DNA from: Lachnospiraceae bacterium
GTDB lineage: Bacteria > Bacillota > Clostridia > Lachnospirales > Lachnospiraceae
Assembly: GCA_015057955.1 (NCBI GenBank)
Contig: SVDE01000004.1
Location: 1-57,382, forward strand
Length of the DNA: 57,382 nucleotides
Reading direction: 5' to 3'
The number at the start of each line of letters is the position of its first letter. Position 1 is the first letter of the stretch. The position numbers were made by a program, and so were the translations under genes. The notes beneath the pieces are model-generated. The model did no database searches. It was not told where the DNA came from and saw nothing but the letters and a program-made list of their open reading frames with translations. Positions 35,232 through 43,343 of this stretch are shown piece after piece.

Positions 35232-36353
35232 TTGAAAGTAGAAAAATTTGTTGATATTTTAGGAGCTGATTTTTTCACAGGTGTTCCTGACTCACAGCTC
35301 AAAGCTTTGTGCAATTATCTGATGCATAAATATCAGATCGACCCCAACCACCATGTGATCGCTGCAAATGAAGGCAATTGTACAGCACTTGCTGCAGGTT
35401 ATCATCTCGCGACGGGAAAGGTGCCTGTCGTCTACATGCAGAACTCAGGAGAGGGAAACATCATAAACCCGGTCGCAAGTCTGCTGAACGACAAGGTTTA
35501 TGCAATACCTGCAATATTTGTTATCGGATGGAGAGGCGAGCCCGGTGTTCATGATGAACCGCAGCATATATATCAGGGAGAAGTAACGGTTAAACTCCTT
35601 GAGGATATGGGAATAGAAACATTTATCATAGGGCCTGATACCACAGATGATGAAGTTGAGAATGCAATGGGAGATTTCCGTAAGGTTCTCTCTGAAGGAA
35701 AAGATGTTGCTTTTGTTATCCGGAAAGGCGCTTTAAGCGATGCTCCTTCTGTTTCATATAAAAATGATAACAACATGATGAGGGAAGAGATAATCAGGCA
35801 CATTGTTGACGTTTCCGGGGAGGATCCTATCATTTCAACTACCGGCAAGGCCAGCAGGGAGCTGTTTGAAACAAGGACAGCTCTCAACCAGCCGCATAAG
35901 TATGACTTCCTTACTGTCGGATCAATGGGCCACAGTTCATCAATAGCACTTGGCATCGCGATAAACAAACCCGAGCAGAAGATATGGTGTGTTGATGGCG
36001 ATGGTGCTGTCCTCATGCATATGGGAGCAATGGCTGTTATGGGAAGCATTAAGCCGGAAAACCTTGTTCATGTGGTGATCAATAACGGAGCGCATGAGAC
36101 CGTAGGAGGAATGCCGACTGTCGCGGCAGGAATTGATCTGGTTGCGATCGCAAAGGCATGCGGATATCCCAATGCGGTAAGCGTTGAAAACTTTGAAGAT
36201 CTTGACAGGGAGCTGAAAGCGGCGAAAAACCGGAATGAGCTCACATTAGTTGAAGTTAAATGTGCCATAGGCGCAAGGGATGATCTTGGAAGACCTACTA
36301 CCACGGCTCTTGAAAACAAACAGAATTTCATGGAATATCTTGATACCCTCTGA
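35232..36353 (+). CDS. aepY: Phosphonopyruvate decarboxylase
   Basis: Thiamine-diphosphate enzyme that decarboxylates phosphonopyruvate to phosphonoacetaldehyde, making the PEP mutase reaction irreversible overall. Features: the N-terminal FTGVPDSQLKALC, the cofactor-activating Glu in AANEGNCTALAAGY, YMQNSGEGN and the C-terminal TDP motif starting GDGAVLMHMG and ending NNGAHE. It is 373 residues, normal for this family. The start codon is TTG at 35232, 7 bases after AGGAG (35220-35224). It belongs to the phosphonate gene run. Confidence 0.93.
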   Translation: MKVEKFVDILGADFFTGVPDSQLKALCNYLMHKYQIDPNHHVIAANEGNCTALAAGYHLATGKVPVVYMQNSGEGNIINPVASLLNDKVYAIPAIFVIGWRGEPGVHDEPQHIYQGEVTVKLLEDMGIETFIIGPDTTDDEVENAMGDFRKVLSEGKDVAFVIRKGALSDAPSVSYKNDNNMMREEIIRHIVDVSGEDPIISTTGKASRELFETRTALNQPHKYDFLTVGSMGHSSSIALGIAINKPEQKIWCVDGDGAVLMHMGAMAVMGSIKPENLVHVVINNGAHETVGGMPTVAAGIDLVAIAKACGYPNAVSVENFEDLDRELKAAKNRNELTLVEVKCAIGARDDLGRPTTTALENKQNFMEYLDTL

Positions 36354-36376
36354 TCTGAATTATGGAAGGACAAAAA

Positions 36377-36940
36377 ATGACAGAACTTGAGAAACTCAAA
36401 GCAGGGCTTGAATACGACATGTGGGACGAAGAGATCGTAGCGATGAAAGTCGGTGCTGTTCATGGATGCAAAAGGTTGAATTCAATTGACATTTTGGATA
36501 AAGCCGAAAAAGATGCTGCGATAAGGGATCTGTTCGGTTCGGTCGGTAAAGCTCCGACTGTGCTGTCAGGTTTTAACTGTGACTGTGGAAAAAACATACA
36601 TGTCGGAGATAACTTCCTGGCAAATTATAATGTGACGATACTTGACCGGGGACCGGTGCATATCGGAGATAATGTCCTTTTAGGACCGGGAACAGTGATC
36701 ACTGCTGTTGGACATCCTATCTCTCCCAAAGGCCGCAGAGAACATCTGTCATACATGAAACCGGTGACCATAGGTGATGATGTCTGGATGGGAGCAAATG
36801 TTACAGTACTGCCCGGAGTTACGATAGGAAATAATGTTATCGTTGCCGCAGGCGCTGTTGTTGACAAGGACGTTCCTGACAATTGTATTGTCGGAGGAGT
36901 ACCGGCAAAGAAAATACGTGATATAGAAAATGAAGACTGA
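36377..36940 (+). CDS. Maltose O-acetyltransferase-like hexapeptide-repeat enzyme
   Basis: Left-handed beta-helix acetyltransferase of the maltose/galactoside O-acetyltransferase group, 187 residues. An N-terminal helical cap (LEKLKAGLEYDMWDEE) is followed by hexapeptide repeats and the closing TVLPGVTIGNNVIVAAGAVV and GVPAKKIR. I prefer ATG 36377, 6 bases after GGAAGGA, over ATG 36362. It is the last gene of the forward run before a convergent LicD gene, and it may acetylate a sugar or an amino group during glycan building. Confidence 0.87.
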   Translation: MTELEKLKAGLEYDMWDEEIVAMKVGAVHGCKRLNSIDILDKAEKDAAIRDLFGSVGKAPTVLSGFNCDCGKNIHVGDNFLANYNVTILDRGPVHIGDNVLLGPGTVITAVGHPISPKGRREHLSYMKPVTIGDDVWMGANVTVLPGVTIGNNVIVAAGAVVDKDVPDNCIVGGVPAKKIRDIENED

Positions 36941-36958
36941 TGCAGGTGCATCAGTCTT
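36933..36958. terminator. Bidirectional terminator between convergent genes
   Basis: Perfect palindrome AAGACTGATGCA-GG-TGCATCAGTCTT. It contains the stop codons of both the acetyltransferase (+) and the LicD gene (-). T-rich sequence follows on each strand, so it can end transcription from both sides. Confidence 0.85.
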
Positions 36959-37775
36959 TGTTTATTATCTCGGCATTGTGCCAGTTTCTTTCATTTTCGG
37001 GAGGCAGCTTCATGTAATCTCCGTATATCATGGTGAGCAGGGCATCTGTGTCAGCCGGTCCCATCAGCTTTTCGCCTTCGAAGTCCAATTCTTTTCCTTC
37101 GCCAATGTATTCACGCGGAATGATCTCATGGAAGCCCCAGGTGCCCAGATAGTTGATCACATATCTGCTGTCGGAATCATAATCATATTTTGCCAGATTC
37201 TCGTTGACTTTGTGCATGCATTTATTAGTATCGATCTTTCTGAAAGCCCATTTAAAAGCAGATGCAACAGACAGAAGGATCTTTTGAAGCGGTTTCCGCT
37301 TCCTTTTTTGATCAACGAGTTCATCAAACTGGGCAAGATTATTTAAATCCCACCAGAAGGTGATCTTCAGTTTATGGATCAGTCTTTTTATTCCGGGATC
37401 AGGAAAACCGTCTAATGGGATTATGTCGATCGCTATGGCTTCTTCACGCGGAATGTTTGCTGTATGATTCATTACATGGATGCTGTTGTTCACGATCCTT
37501 GCAAAAGAATAGTAGTATCCCGGGGTAAAAGAGTAGTGGCTCAGCGACAAAGGCGCTGCAAAAGCAGTCCGGCCAATCTCAAGAAATTTATTGTAATCAC
37601 TTCTTGGCATGCAGATATCGATGTCATCATCCCAGGGAATAAACCCTTTATGGCGGACAGCGCCAAGCAAAGTCCCTTCGAACAGATAATAACGCAGATC
37701 GTTTTCTTTGCATATCTGAACGAACTCTTTCAGCATATTCAGTTCGATTAGTTGAAGTTCCCTTAATTCAATCAT
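36951..37775 (-). CDS. LicD family phosphotransferase (reverse strand)
   Basis: A 274-residue LicD/nucleotidyltransferase-fold protein. The hallmark YLFEGTLLGAVRHKGF leads into IPWDDDIDICMPRSDY, the acidic metal-binding motif. LicD enzymes transfer phosphocholine or similar CDP-activated groups to sugars on surface glycans. It is the only reverse-strand gene inside this locus and has its own leader and promoter region (37776-37957). A forward-strand paralogue lies at 38812. With LicC-like and PEP mutase genes nearby, the transferred group may be a phosphonate. Confidence 0.88.
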   Translation of the reverse strand: MIELRELQLIELNMLKEFVQICKENDLRYYLFEGTLLGAVRHKGFIPWDDDIDICMPRSDYNKFLEIGRTAFAAPLSLSHYSFTPGYYYSFARIVNNSIHVMNHTANIPREEAIAIDIIPLDGFPDPGIKRLIHKLKITFWWDLNNLAQFDELVDQKRKRKPLQKILLSVASAFKWAFRKIDTNKCMHKVNENLAKYDYDSDSRYVINYLGTWGFHEIIPREYIGEGKELDFEGEKLMGPADTDALLTMIYGDYMKLPPENERNWHNAEIINKD

Positions 37776-37957
37776 ATGGATGATCCGTTATCCTTTTATG
37801 TCGGTTCGATTATTATAACATAATATATCAGCATTGCTCTCTTTTTTTGATATTTGACACAGAATTTGCAAGTTCATTGTAATATATGATTTGAGTATTT
37901 CTATAAAAGGTGATAAAATAACATATCACTTGTATCCATTTTTCAGGACGCCATATT
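37776..37957. promoter_or_regulatory. Divergent promoter region between LicD(-) and DUF4422(+)
   Basis: AT-rich 182-base gap. Reverse strand: TATAAT (plus-strand positions 37812-37817), about 37 bases before the LicD start, without a clear -35. Forward strand: several overlapping candidates, including TTGTAA at 37878-37883 with TATAAA at 37902-37907 (18-base spacer), and TTGAGT at 37891-37896 with TAAAAT at 37914-37919 (17-base spacer). A perfect TTGACA at 37854-37859 lacks a well-spaced -10. Confidence 0.5.
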
Positions 37958-38794
37958 ATGAATGAGAATAACAGTGTAAAAAACAGAATATCGATCATTG
38001 TTGCCTCTCACAAAGCCTACAGGATGCCTGAGGATCCAATGTATGTACCCCTGCACGTCGGCGCAGAAGGTAAGCTTGACGAAAACGGCGAACCCCTTGA
38101 TCTCGGATTCCTTAAAGACAATACCGGCGATAACATTTCATCCCGAAATCCCAGTTTCTGCGAGCTTACCGGGTTGTACTGGGCATGGAAAAATCTTGAA
38201 AGTGATTATATAGGACTTGTCCATTACAGAAGGCATTTCGGACATGCTGATAAGTCTGATGTCTTCAATGGTGTTCTCGGCTATAAGGAAATAGAACCTT
38301 CACTTGGCACCATAAAGGTGTTTGTTCCTAAAAAACGAAAATACTATATTGAGTCGCTTTATGATCATTATAAGCATACTCATTATATCGAACAGCTGGA
38401 TACGACCAGGCAGATAATTTCTGAGAAATACCCTGACTTTATTCCGAGTTTCGACAAGGTCGTTAAACATACATATGGATATATGTTCAACATGATGATC
38501 ATGCAGAGAGACCTTCTGGATGAATACTGCAGTTGGGTATTTGATATCCTGTTTGAATTGGAAAAGCGCATGGGAACGGCAGAATTATCTGTTTTCCAAA
38601 GCAGGTTTTATGGCCGCATAAGTGAGATCATCTTTAATGTCTGGCTTGATAAAAAGCTCACCGAAGGAACTCTGAAACAAAGTGAGGTTAAAGAGCTGCC
38701 TTTTATCTATATGGAGAAAGTTAACTGGCTGGAAAAAGGCACTGCTTTTCTGAAAGCTAAATTCCTTCATAAAAAATATGAAAATTCCTTCTAG
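37958..38794 (+). CDS. DUF4422 glycosyltransferase-like protein
   Basis: A 278-residue protein of the DUF4422 family, found in capsule and exopolysaccharide loci and thought to act as a glycosyltransferase. Typical parts: IIVASHKAYRMPEDPMYVPLHVG at the start, NPSFCELTGLYWAWKN, IGLVHYRRHF, and a late FNVWLDKKL segment. It is first in the second forward run of the locus, followed 17 bases later by a LicD gene. Confidence 0.85.
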   Translation: MNENNSVKNRISIIVASHKAYRMPEDPMYVPLHVGAEGKLDENGEPLDLGFLKDNTGDNISSRNPSFCELTGLYWAWKNLESDYIGLVHYRRHFGHADKSDVFNGVLGYKEIEPSLGTIKVFVPKKRKYYIESLYDHYKHTHYIEQLDTTRQIISEKYPDFIPSFDKVVKHTYGYMFNMMIMQRDLLDEYCSWVFDILFELEKRMGTAELSVFQSRFYGRISEIIFNVWLDKKLTEGTLKQSEVKELPFIYMEKVNWLEKGTAFLKAKFLHKKYENSF

Positions 38795-38811
38795 TGATCT
38801 GTGAGGTTTAA

Positions 38812-39627
38812 ATGACAGATATCAGTCCGATCAGACAGCTTCAGCTTGCTGAACTGGATGCTCTTAAAGAAACAATCAGGTTTTTTGATGATAATAACAT
38901 AATATATTATGCAATAGGCGGAACACTTCTTGGTGCAGTCCGCCATAAAGGGTTTATTCCCTGGGACGATGACATTGATCTCGGACTTCCGCGTGAAAGC
39001 TATGACAGGCTGCTCAGGCTTCATGAGGAGGGCAAATGCCCGCTGAACATTGTGGGTCCTTCAAACAATGATGACTGTTACTGGTATCCTGCCAGAGTTG
39101 AATCTAAACAACTGAAAGTCAGAAGATATGTACATGAAGAAGAAACCGTCCAGAATGTCTGGATGGACATCTTTCCGCTTGACGGACTTCCGGCTTCAAA
39201 ACTTTCCCATCGCCTGTATTGGTGGAAACTCTCCTACAGAAGGCTGAGATTCAATCTCTCCAGATTGAAAAAGTATGAGGCAGGAGAAAACAAGGTCATG
39301 AATCTTGTAAAAAGGGTTCTGATGATCTTCCTTAAACCTGAAAAAATGGATAAACATAAAGAATATATCCGGTTTGACAGACAGATGAAACACTATAATT
39401 TTGAAGGACAGCCGTATTTTATCAATGGAGACGGAAGGTATAAAATGCGTGAGATAGCTCCTCAGGCATGGCTTGGAACAGACTGTTTCTTTCCGTTTGA
39501 GGATATTGAGCTCCGGTGCATAGAGGACTATGACAGCTATCTTACGCAGATATATGGAGATTACATGAAGAAACCGGAGAATCCGGAAAAGTATGAGCAC
39601 AATATCATAGAGATAATTGAAGGATAG
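38812..39627 (+). CDS. LicD family phosphotransferase (forward strand)
   Basis: A 271-residue LicD protein, a paralogue of the reverse-strand LicD at 36951. It shares GTLLGAVRHKGF and IPWDDDIDLGLPRESYD with the acidic metal site. A GAGGT ribosome site precedes the ATG by a few bases. Two LicD proteins beside one PEP mutase pathway suggest two attachment sites on the glycan or two different transferred groups. Confidence 0.88.
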   Translation: MTDISPIRQLQLAELDALKETIRFFDDNNIIYYAIGGTLLGAVRHKGFIPWDDDIDLGLPRESYDRLLRLHEEGKCPLNIVGPSNNDDCYWYPARVESKQLKVRRYVHEEETVQNVWMDIFPLDGLPASKLSHRLYWWKLSYRRLRFNLSRLKKYEAGENKVMNLVKRVLMIFLKPEKMDKHKEYIRFDRQMKHYNFEGQPYFINGDGRYKMREIAPQAWLGTDCFFPFEDIELRCIEDYDSYLTQIYGDYMKKPENPEKYEHNIIEIIEG

Positions 39628-39638
39628 CAGGTTCGCTG

Positions 39639-40862
39639 ATGGATAAAGGTAGGATCCGGCCGGGCCATGTGATTTTTTACATAGCGTTTACCATTTATGT
39701 GGCAGCAGGCATACTGCTTTATACAGAGTGGGCTTTTGCAGAACACGGTGACATCAATTCATTCGGAATGCTGCTAAAGGCACTGAGATATCTTGTTTAT
39801 GCTCTTTGCGCTGTAAAACTGATCTTTTTAACTGATCTTAAGCAGTATCATTTCATCCCGCTTATAATATCACTGGTCATTATTCTGCTTGCGCTGGTCA
39901 CATCAAGAGATACAGCGTTTATCTTTCAATGGCTGATAATAGTGTCATTTTTTGATGTGCCATACGAGAAGATATTGAAAGTGGCATTTTTTACCTCGTT
40001 GATCATTCTTTTGATCACCGTATTATGTGCTTTGCTTGGAGTCATTAATGATTATGTCAGAGTTGAGGGTGAAAGGACCAGACATTTCCTCGGGTTCAGC
40101 TGGGCAACATATGCATCCATAATCCTGTTTTTCATAATTCTGGAGTATATTGCCATGAACAAGGGGAAGCTGAATATCGTGGAAACGATAGTTCTTGCGG
40201 CCCTGTGTCTGTGGCTGTTCAAAATGACAGACGCCAGACTGGCCTTTGCAATGGAAATGCTGGAACTGGCTTTCTTCTTCGTTTTCGGAAGGCTGTTCGG
40301 CAGAAGGAAAGAATCAAAGAAACAAGCTTATCACATTTTGCTTGCGGTCCCCTGGCTGGTTGCCATCTTTTCATTCTTCCTTCACTACCTTTACAATCCG
40401 AATGTGGGTCTGTGGGTCAGGCTCAATAAGCTTCTGAGCAGCAGACTCATGTATGGAAACGCTGCGATCGAAAAATACGGGATCCATATTCTGGGCCAGC
40501 CGATAGAATGGGTCGGGTTCAGCATCAGGGAAACATTGCGGGGAGATTATAATTTCGTTGACTGTTCATATCTGAGAGAACTCTTAAGGAGCGGAGCACT
40601 GTTTCTGATACTTGTTCTCGTGATCATGACTGTGATAATGAAATGTGCAATAGATAAGGGGGATTTCCATCTCGTATGGATAATGGCCTTCATAGCTGCA
40701 TTTGGCATTACCGAGATGTGGTTATGCGCATCATTAGCCGTGGATCCGTTCCTGGCCTGCATAACCATTTGGGGTACTAAACATATTTGGGGCAAAGAAC
40801 GATATATACCATATTATCAAGCCCTTAAACTCAGAGCTGTTAATAACTATAAAAAAGCATGA
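39639..40862 (+). CDS. Wzy-like polysaccharide polymerase (polytopic)
   Basis: A 407-residue membrane protein with about ten hydrophobic segments and a large central extracytoplasmic loop. It lies between a transferase and a GT2 in an exopolysaccharide locus that also has a flippase. This profile fits O-antigen/EPS polymerases, which are too variable to recognise by motif. I assign it by topology and context only. The stop overlaps the possible ATG of the GT2 gene. Confidence 0.65.
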   Translation: MDKGRIRPGHVIFYIAFTIYVAAGILLYTEWAFAEHGDINSFGMLLKALRYLVYALCAVKLIFLTDLKQYHFIPLIISLVIILLALVTSRDTAFIFQWLIIVSFFDVPYEKILKVAFFTSLIILLITVLCALLGVINDYVRVEGERTRHFLGFSWATYASIILFFIILEYIAMNKGKLNIVETIVLAALCLWLFKMTDARLAFAMEMLELAFFFVFGRLFGRRKESKKQAYHILLAVPWLVAIFSFFLHYLYNPNVGLWVRLNKLLSSRLMYGNAAIEKYGIHILGQPIEWVGFSIRETLRGDYNFVDCSYLRELLRSGALFLILVLVIMTVIMKCAIDKGDFHLVWIMAFIAAFGITEMWLCASLAVDPFLACITIWGTKHIWGKERYIPYYQALKLRAVNNYKKA

Positions 40863-40873
40863 CAGAGGTAAAA

Positions 40874-41848
40874 ATGGACAAACTGCTTACAATATCGGTC
40901 GCCGCTTATAATGTGGCCGGTTTTATAGAAAAAACATTGGATTCCTGTGTGATACCGGAACTGCTTGATCAGCTGGAAGTGATAATAGAGGATGATGGAG
41001 CAACAGACAATACCGCTGAACTCGCAAAGGTATACTGTGAAAAATATCCGGATACTTTTAGGCTCATCAGAAAAGAAAACGGAGGTTACGGCAGTACCGT
41101 TGACAGGAGCATAAAAGAAGCCAGGGGCAAGTATTTTAAACTTTTGGACGGCGACGACTGGTTTGACAGAGACGGCTTGATCTATCTTGTTAGCCAGCTT
41201 AAAGAACATGACTGTGATCTGCATCTGAACAGGTATTACTATGTTAAGGATGTTTCATTTGAACAATCTTTGTGCGAGGATCTGTGGAATGAATATGAGG
41301 GAAAAGAATTACCCGTGTCAGATGTCCATTGTGAGCTGAAACTTGGGATATGGCACACAACTGTTAAAACAGATCTTCTGAAGATACTTGATTATGAAAT
41401 GCCAAAGCATACTCTGTATACAGACCAGCTGTTTTTGCTGAGATTTATGCCGTATATAAAAAATATATATTTTGACAGGACTCCGGTTTACTGTTACAGG
41501 ATCGGGAGAGATGGACAGAGCGTATCCAAAGACGGCCTGATAAAGCACTATAAAGAAGCTGTGCTTGTGTTTAAAGAAGGCATATGTATCAGAAACACCG
41601 CAAAAGGAGAAGATCCGGATGTACTAAGGCTTATGGATACACGTATCAGCAAGAATCTTTATTTTACATTAGAGGCTCTGCTGCTCCTTAAACGGTCTAA
41701 AGAACATTACAAAGAAGTGAAAGAACTGATGGATTACTGCAGGGAAAATGCCCCGGAAGTATATGAGCATTCAATTAAAGTAAGCGGTAGGATCAGACTC
41801 CTGCACCGGACAGGATACCTTGCATACTTGATCCTTGCAGGAAGATGA
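40874..41848 (+). CDS. Family 2 glycosyltransferase
   Basis: A 324-residue GT2 enzyme. The N-terminal LLTISVAAYNVAGFIEKTLDSC, then IIEDDGATDNT (nucleotide-binding Asp region), NGGYGSTVDRSIKEARGKYFKLLDGDDWF (acceptor and DxD-like metal motif) are classical. I prefer ATG 40874 with AGAGG just upstream; an ATG at 40859 overlaps the previous stop (ATGA) and would add five residues. It adds one sugar to the lipid-linked repeat unit at the cytosolic membrane face. Confidence 0.9.
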   Translation: MDKLLTISVAAYNVAGFIEKTLDSCVIPELLDQLEVIIEDDGATDNTAELAKVYCEKYPDTFRLIRKENGGYGSTVDRSIKEARGKYFKLLDGDDWFDRDGLIYLVSQLKEHDCDLHLNRYYYVKDVSFEQSLCEDLWNEYEGKELPVSDVHCELKLGIWHTTVKTDLLKILDYEMPKHTLYTDQLFLLRFMPYIKNIYFDRTPVYCYRIGRDGQSVSKDGLIKHYKEAVLVFKEGICIRNTAKGEDPDVLRLMDTRISKNLYFTLEALLLLKRSKEHYKEVKELMDYCRENAPEVYEHSIKVSGRIRLLHRTGYLAYLILAGR

Positions 41849-41858
41849 CAGACAGCAA

Positions 41859-43319
41859 TTGAAAAAAACATCATTAAAACTTAACTTCATAATGAACGCC
41901 ATCCTTACGATGTCAACGTTCATATTCCCATTGATAACATTTCCGTATGTTTCAAGGGTGCTCCTGGAAGTAGGAACGGGAAAAGTATCATTTGCCGCTT
42001 CCGTGATCACGTATTTTAATATGTTCGCCCAACTGGGAATACCGACATATGGAATACGGGCATGTGCCAGGATAAGAGATGATAAGGAAGAACTGTCACG
42101 GACGGCTCATGAGCTTCTTTTTATAAATCTTATCATGAGCTTCGCGTCGTACATTCTGCTTGCGGTCGGGATCATTGTTATTCCAAAGCTTCAGAGTGAA
42201 AAAACGCTCCTTATCATTACAAGCTTTACGATAGTTCTCTCCGCCATAGGAATGGAATGGCTTTTCAAAGCCATGGAACAGTATACATATATAACCGTCA
42301 GATCTATCATTTTTAAAGCGATCGCGGTAATAGCAATGTTCTTCCTTGTAAAGGAACAGAGCGATTATGTCATTTATGGCGGGATTACGATATTTGCTGC
42401 ATCGGCTTCAAACATTTTGAATTTCATTAATGCCCACAGATACATTTCAATGAAACCTGTGGGAAAATATGATCTGAAACGCCATTTCAAGCCTGTGCTT
42501 ATTTTCTTCGCAATGGCATGTGCCACTACGATATACACAAATCTGGATGTGGTCATGCTTGGTTTCATGAAAACCGATGGGGATGTAGGATATTACAATG
42601 CGGCAGTCAGGATAAAAACTATTCTTGTCAGCATTGTTACATCACTGGGAACGGTACTGCTCCCAAGAGCGTCTTATTACATAGAGCACAACATGATGGG
42701 TGAATTCAGAAGGATCACCCGCAAAGCCCTGAATTTTGTTTTTGTAGCCGCATGTTCGCTTACTCTGTATTTTATTTTATTTGCAAGGGAAGGAATATTG
42801 TTTCTGGCAGGAGATGCATTTGAAGGTTCAGTAACGCCGATGCAGGTAATAATGCCGACATTGATATTTATCGGGCTGACAAATATACTGGGAATACAGA
42901 TGCTTGTTCCGCTCGGAAGAGAGAAGATCGTACTGTATTCCGAGATCGCAGGAGCCGTAGTTGACATAATACTGAATGCGATCCTCATTCCTCATCTTGC
43001 AGCGACAGGAGCTGCCATAGGTACCCTGGTCGCAGAATTTGCGGTCCTGGTGGTCCAGTATATCGCGCTCAGGACAGATATCAGGTCCGCTCTCAGGAAG
43101 ATCAGTTACTGGAAAATTGCGGCTGCGCTCGTATTGGCATGTGCCGCATGCATATGGGTTAAGTTCATGAACTTTTCCTATTTCGTTTCGTTAGTTATAT
43201 CTGTGGTTTTGTTTTTCGCTGTATATATACTGTTTCTTTATTTGGTTAAAGAAAGCTTTACAAGAGAAATACTGGTTCAGATCACGGATAAGATTCATAA
43301 GATCATAAAAAAAGCCTGA
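41859..43319 (+). CDS. Wzx-like polysaccharide flippase (MOP superfamily)
   Basis: A 486-residue polytopic protein with about 14 membrane segments. The start KKTSLKLNFIMNAILTM followed by FPLITFPYVSRVLL matches oligosaccharide flippases closely. I therefore start at TTG 41859, although the AGGAAG at 41839-41844 is rather distant. A longer TTG start at 41835 overlaps the GT2 gene. It would export the lipid-linked repeat unit for the Wzy-like polymerase. Confidence 0.87.
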   Translation: MKKTSLKLNFIMNAILTMSTFIFPLITFPYVSRVLLEVGTGKVSFAASVITYFNMFAQLGIPTYGIRACARIRDDKEELSRTAHELLFINLIMSFASYILLAVGIIVIPKLQSEKTLLIITSFTIVLSAIGMEWLFKAMEQYTYITVRSIIFKAIAVIAMFFLVKEQSDYVIYGGITIFAASASNILNFINAHRYISMKPVGKYDLKRHFKPVLIFFAMACATTIYTNLDVVMLGFMKTDGDVGYYNAAVRIKTILVSIVTSLGTVLLPRASYYIEHNMMGEFRRITRKALNFVFVAACSLTLYFILFAREGILFLAGDAFEGSVTPMQVIMPTLIFIGLTNILGIQMLVPLGREKIVLYSEIAGAVVDIILNAILIPHLAATGAAIGTLVAEFAVLVVQYIALRTDIRSALRKISYWKIAAALVLACAACIWVKFMNFSYFVSLVISVVLFFAVYILFLYLVKESFTREILVQITDKIHKIIKKA

Positions 43320-43343
43320 TCATATATATAAGGAGGACGCAAT

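Noticed and set aside
36930..37346. A 138-residue forward open frame after the acetyltransferase
   Set aside because: It lies antisense to the clear LicD gene and has no family features or ribosome site; it is a shadow.
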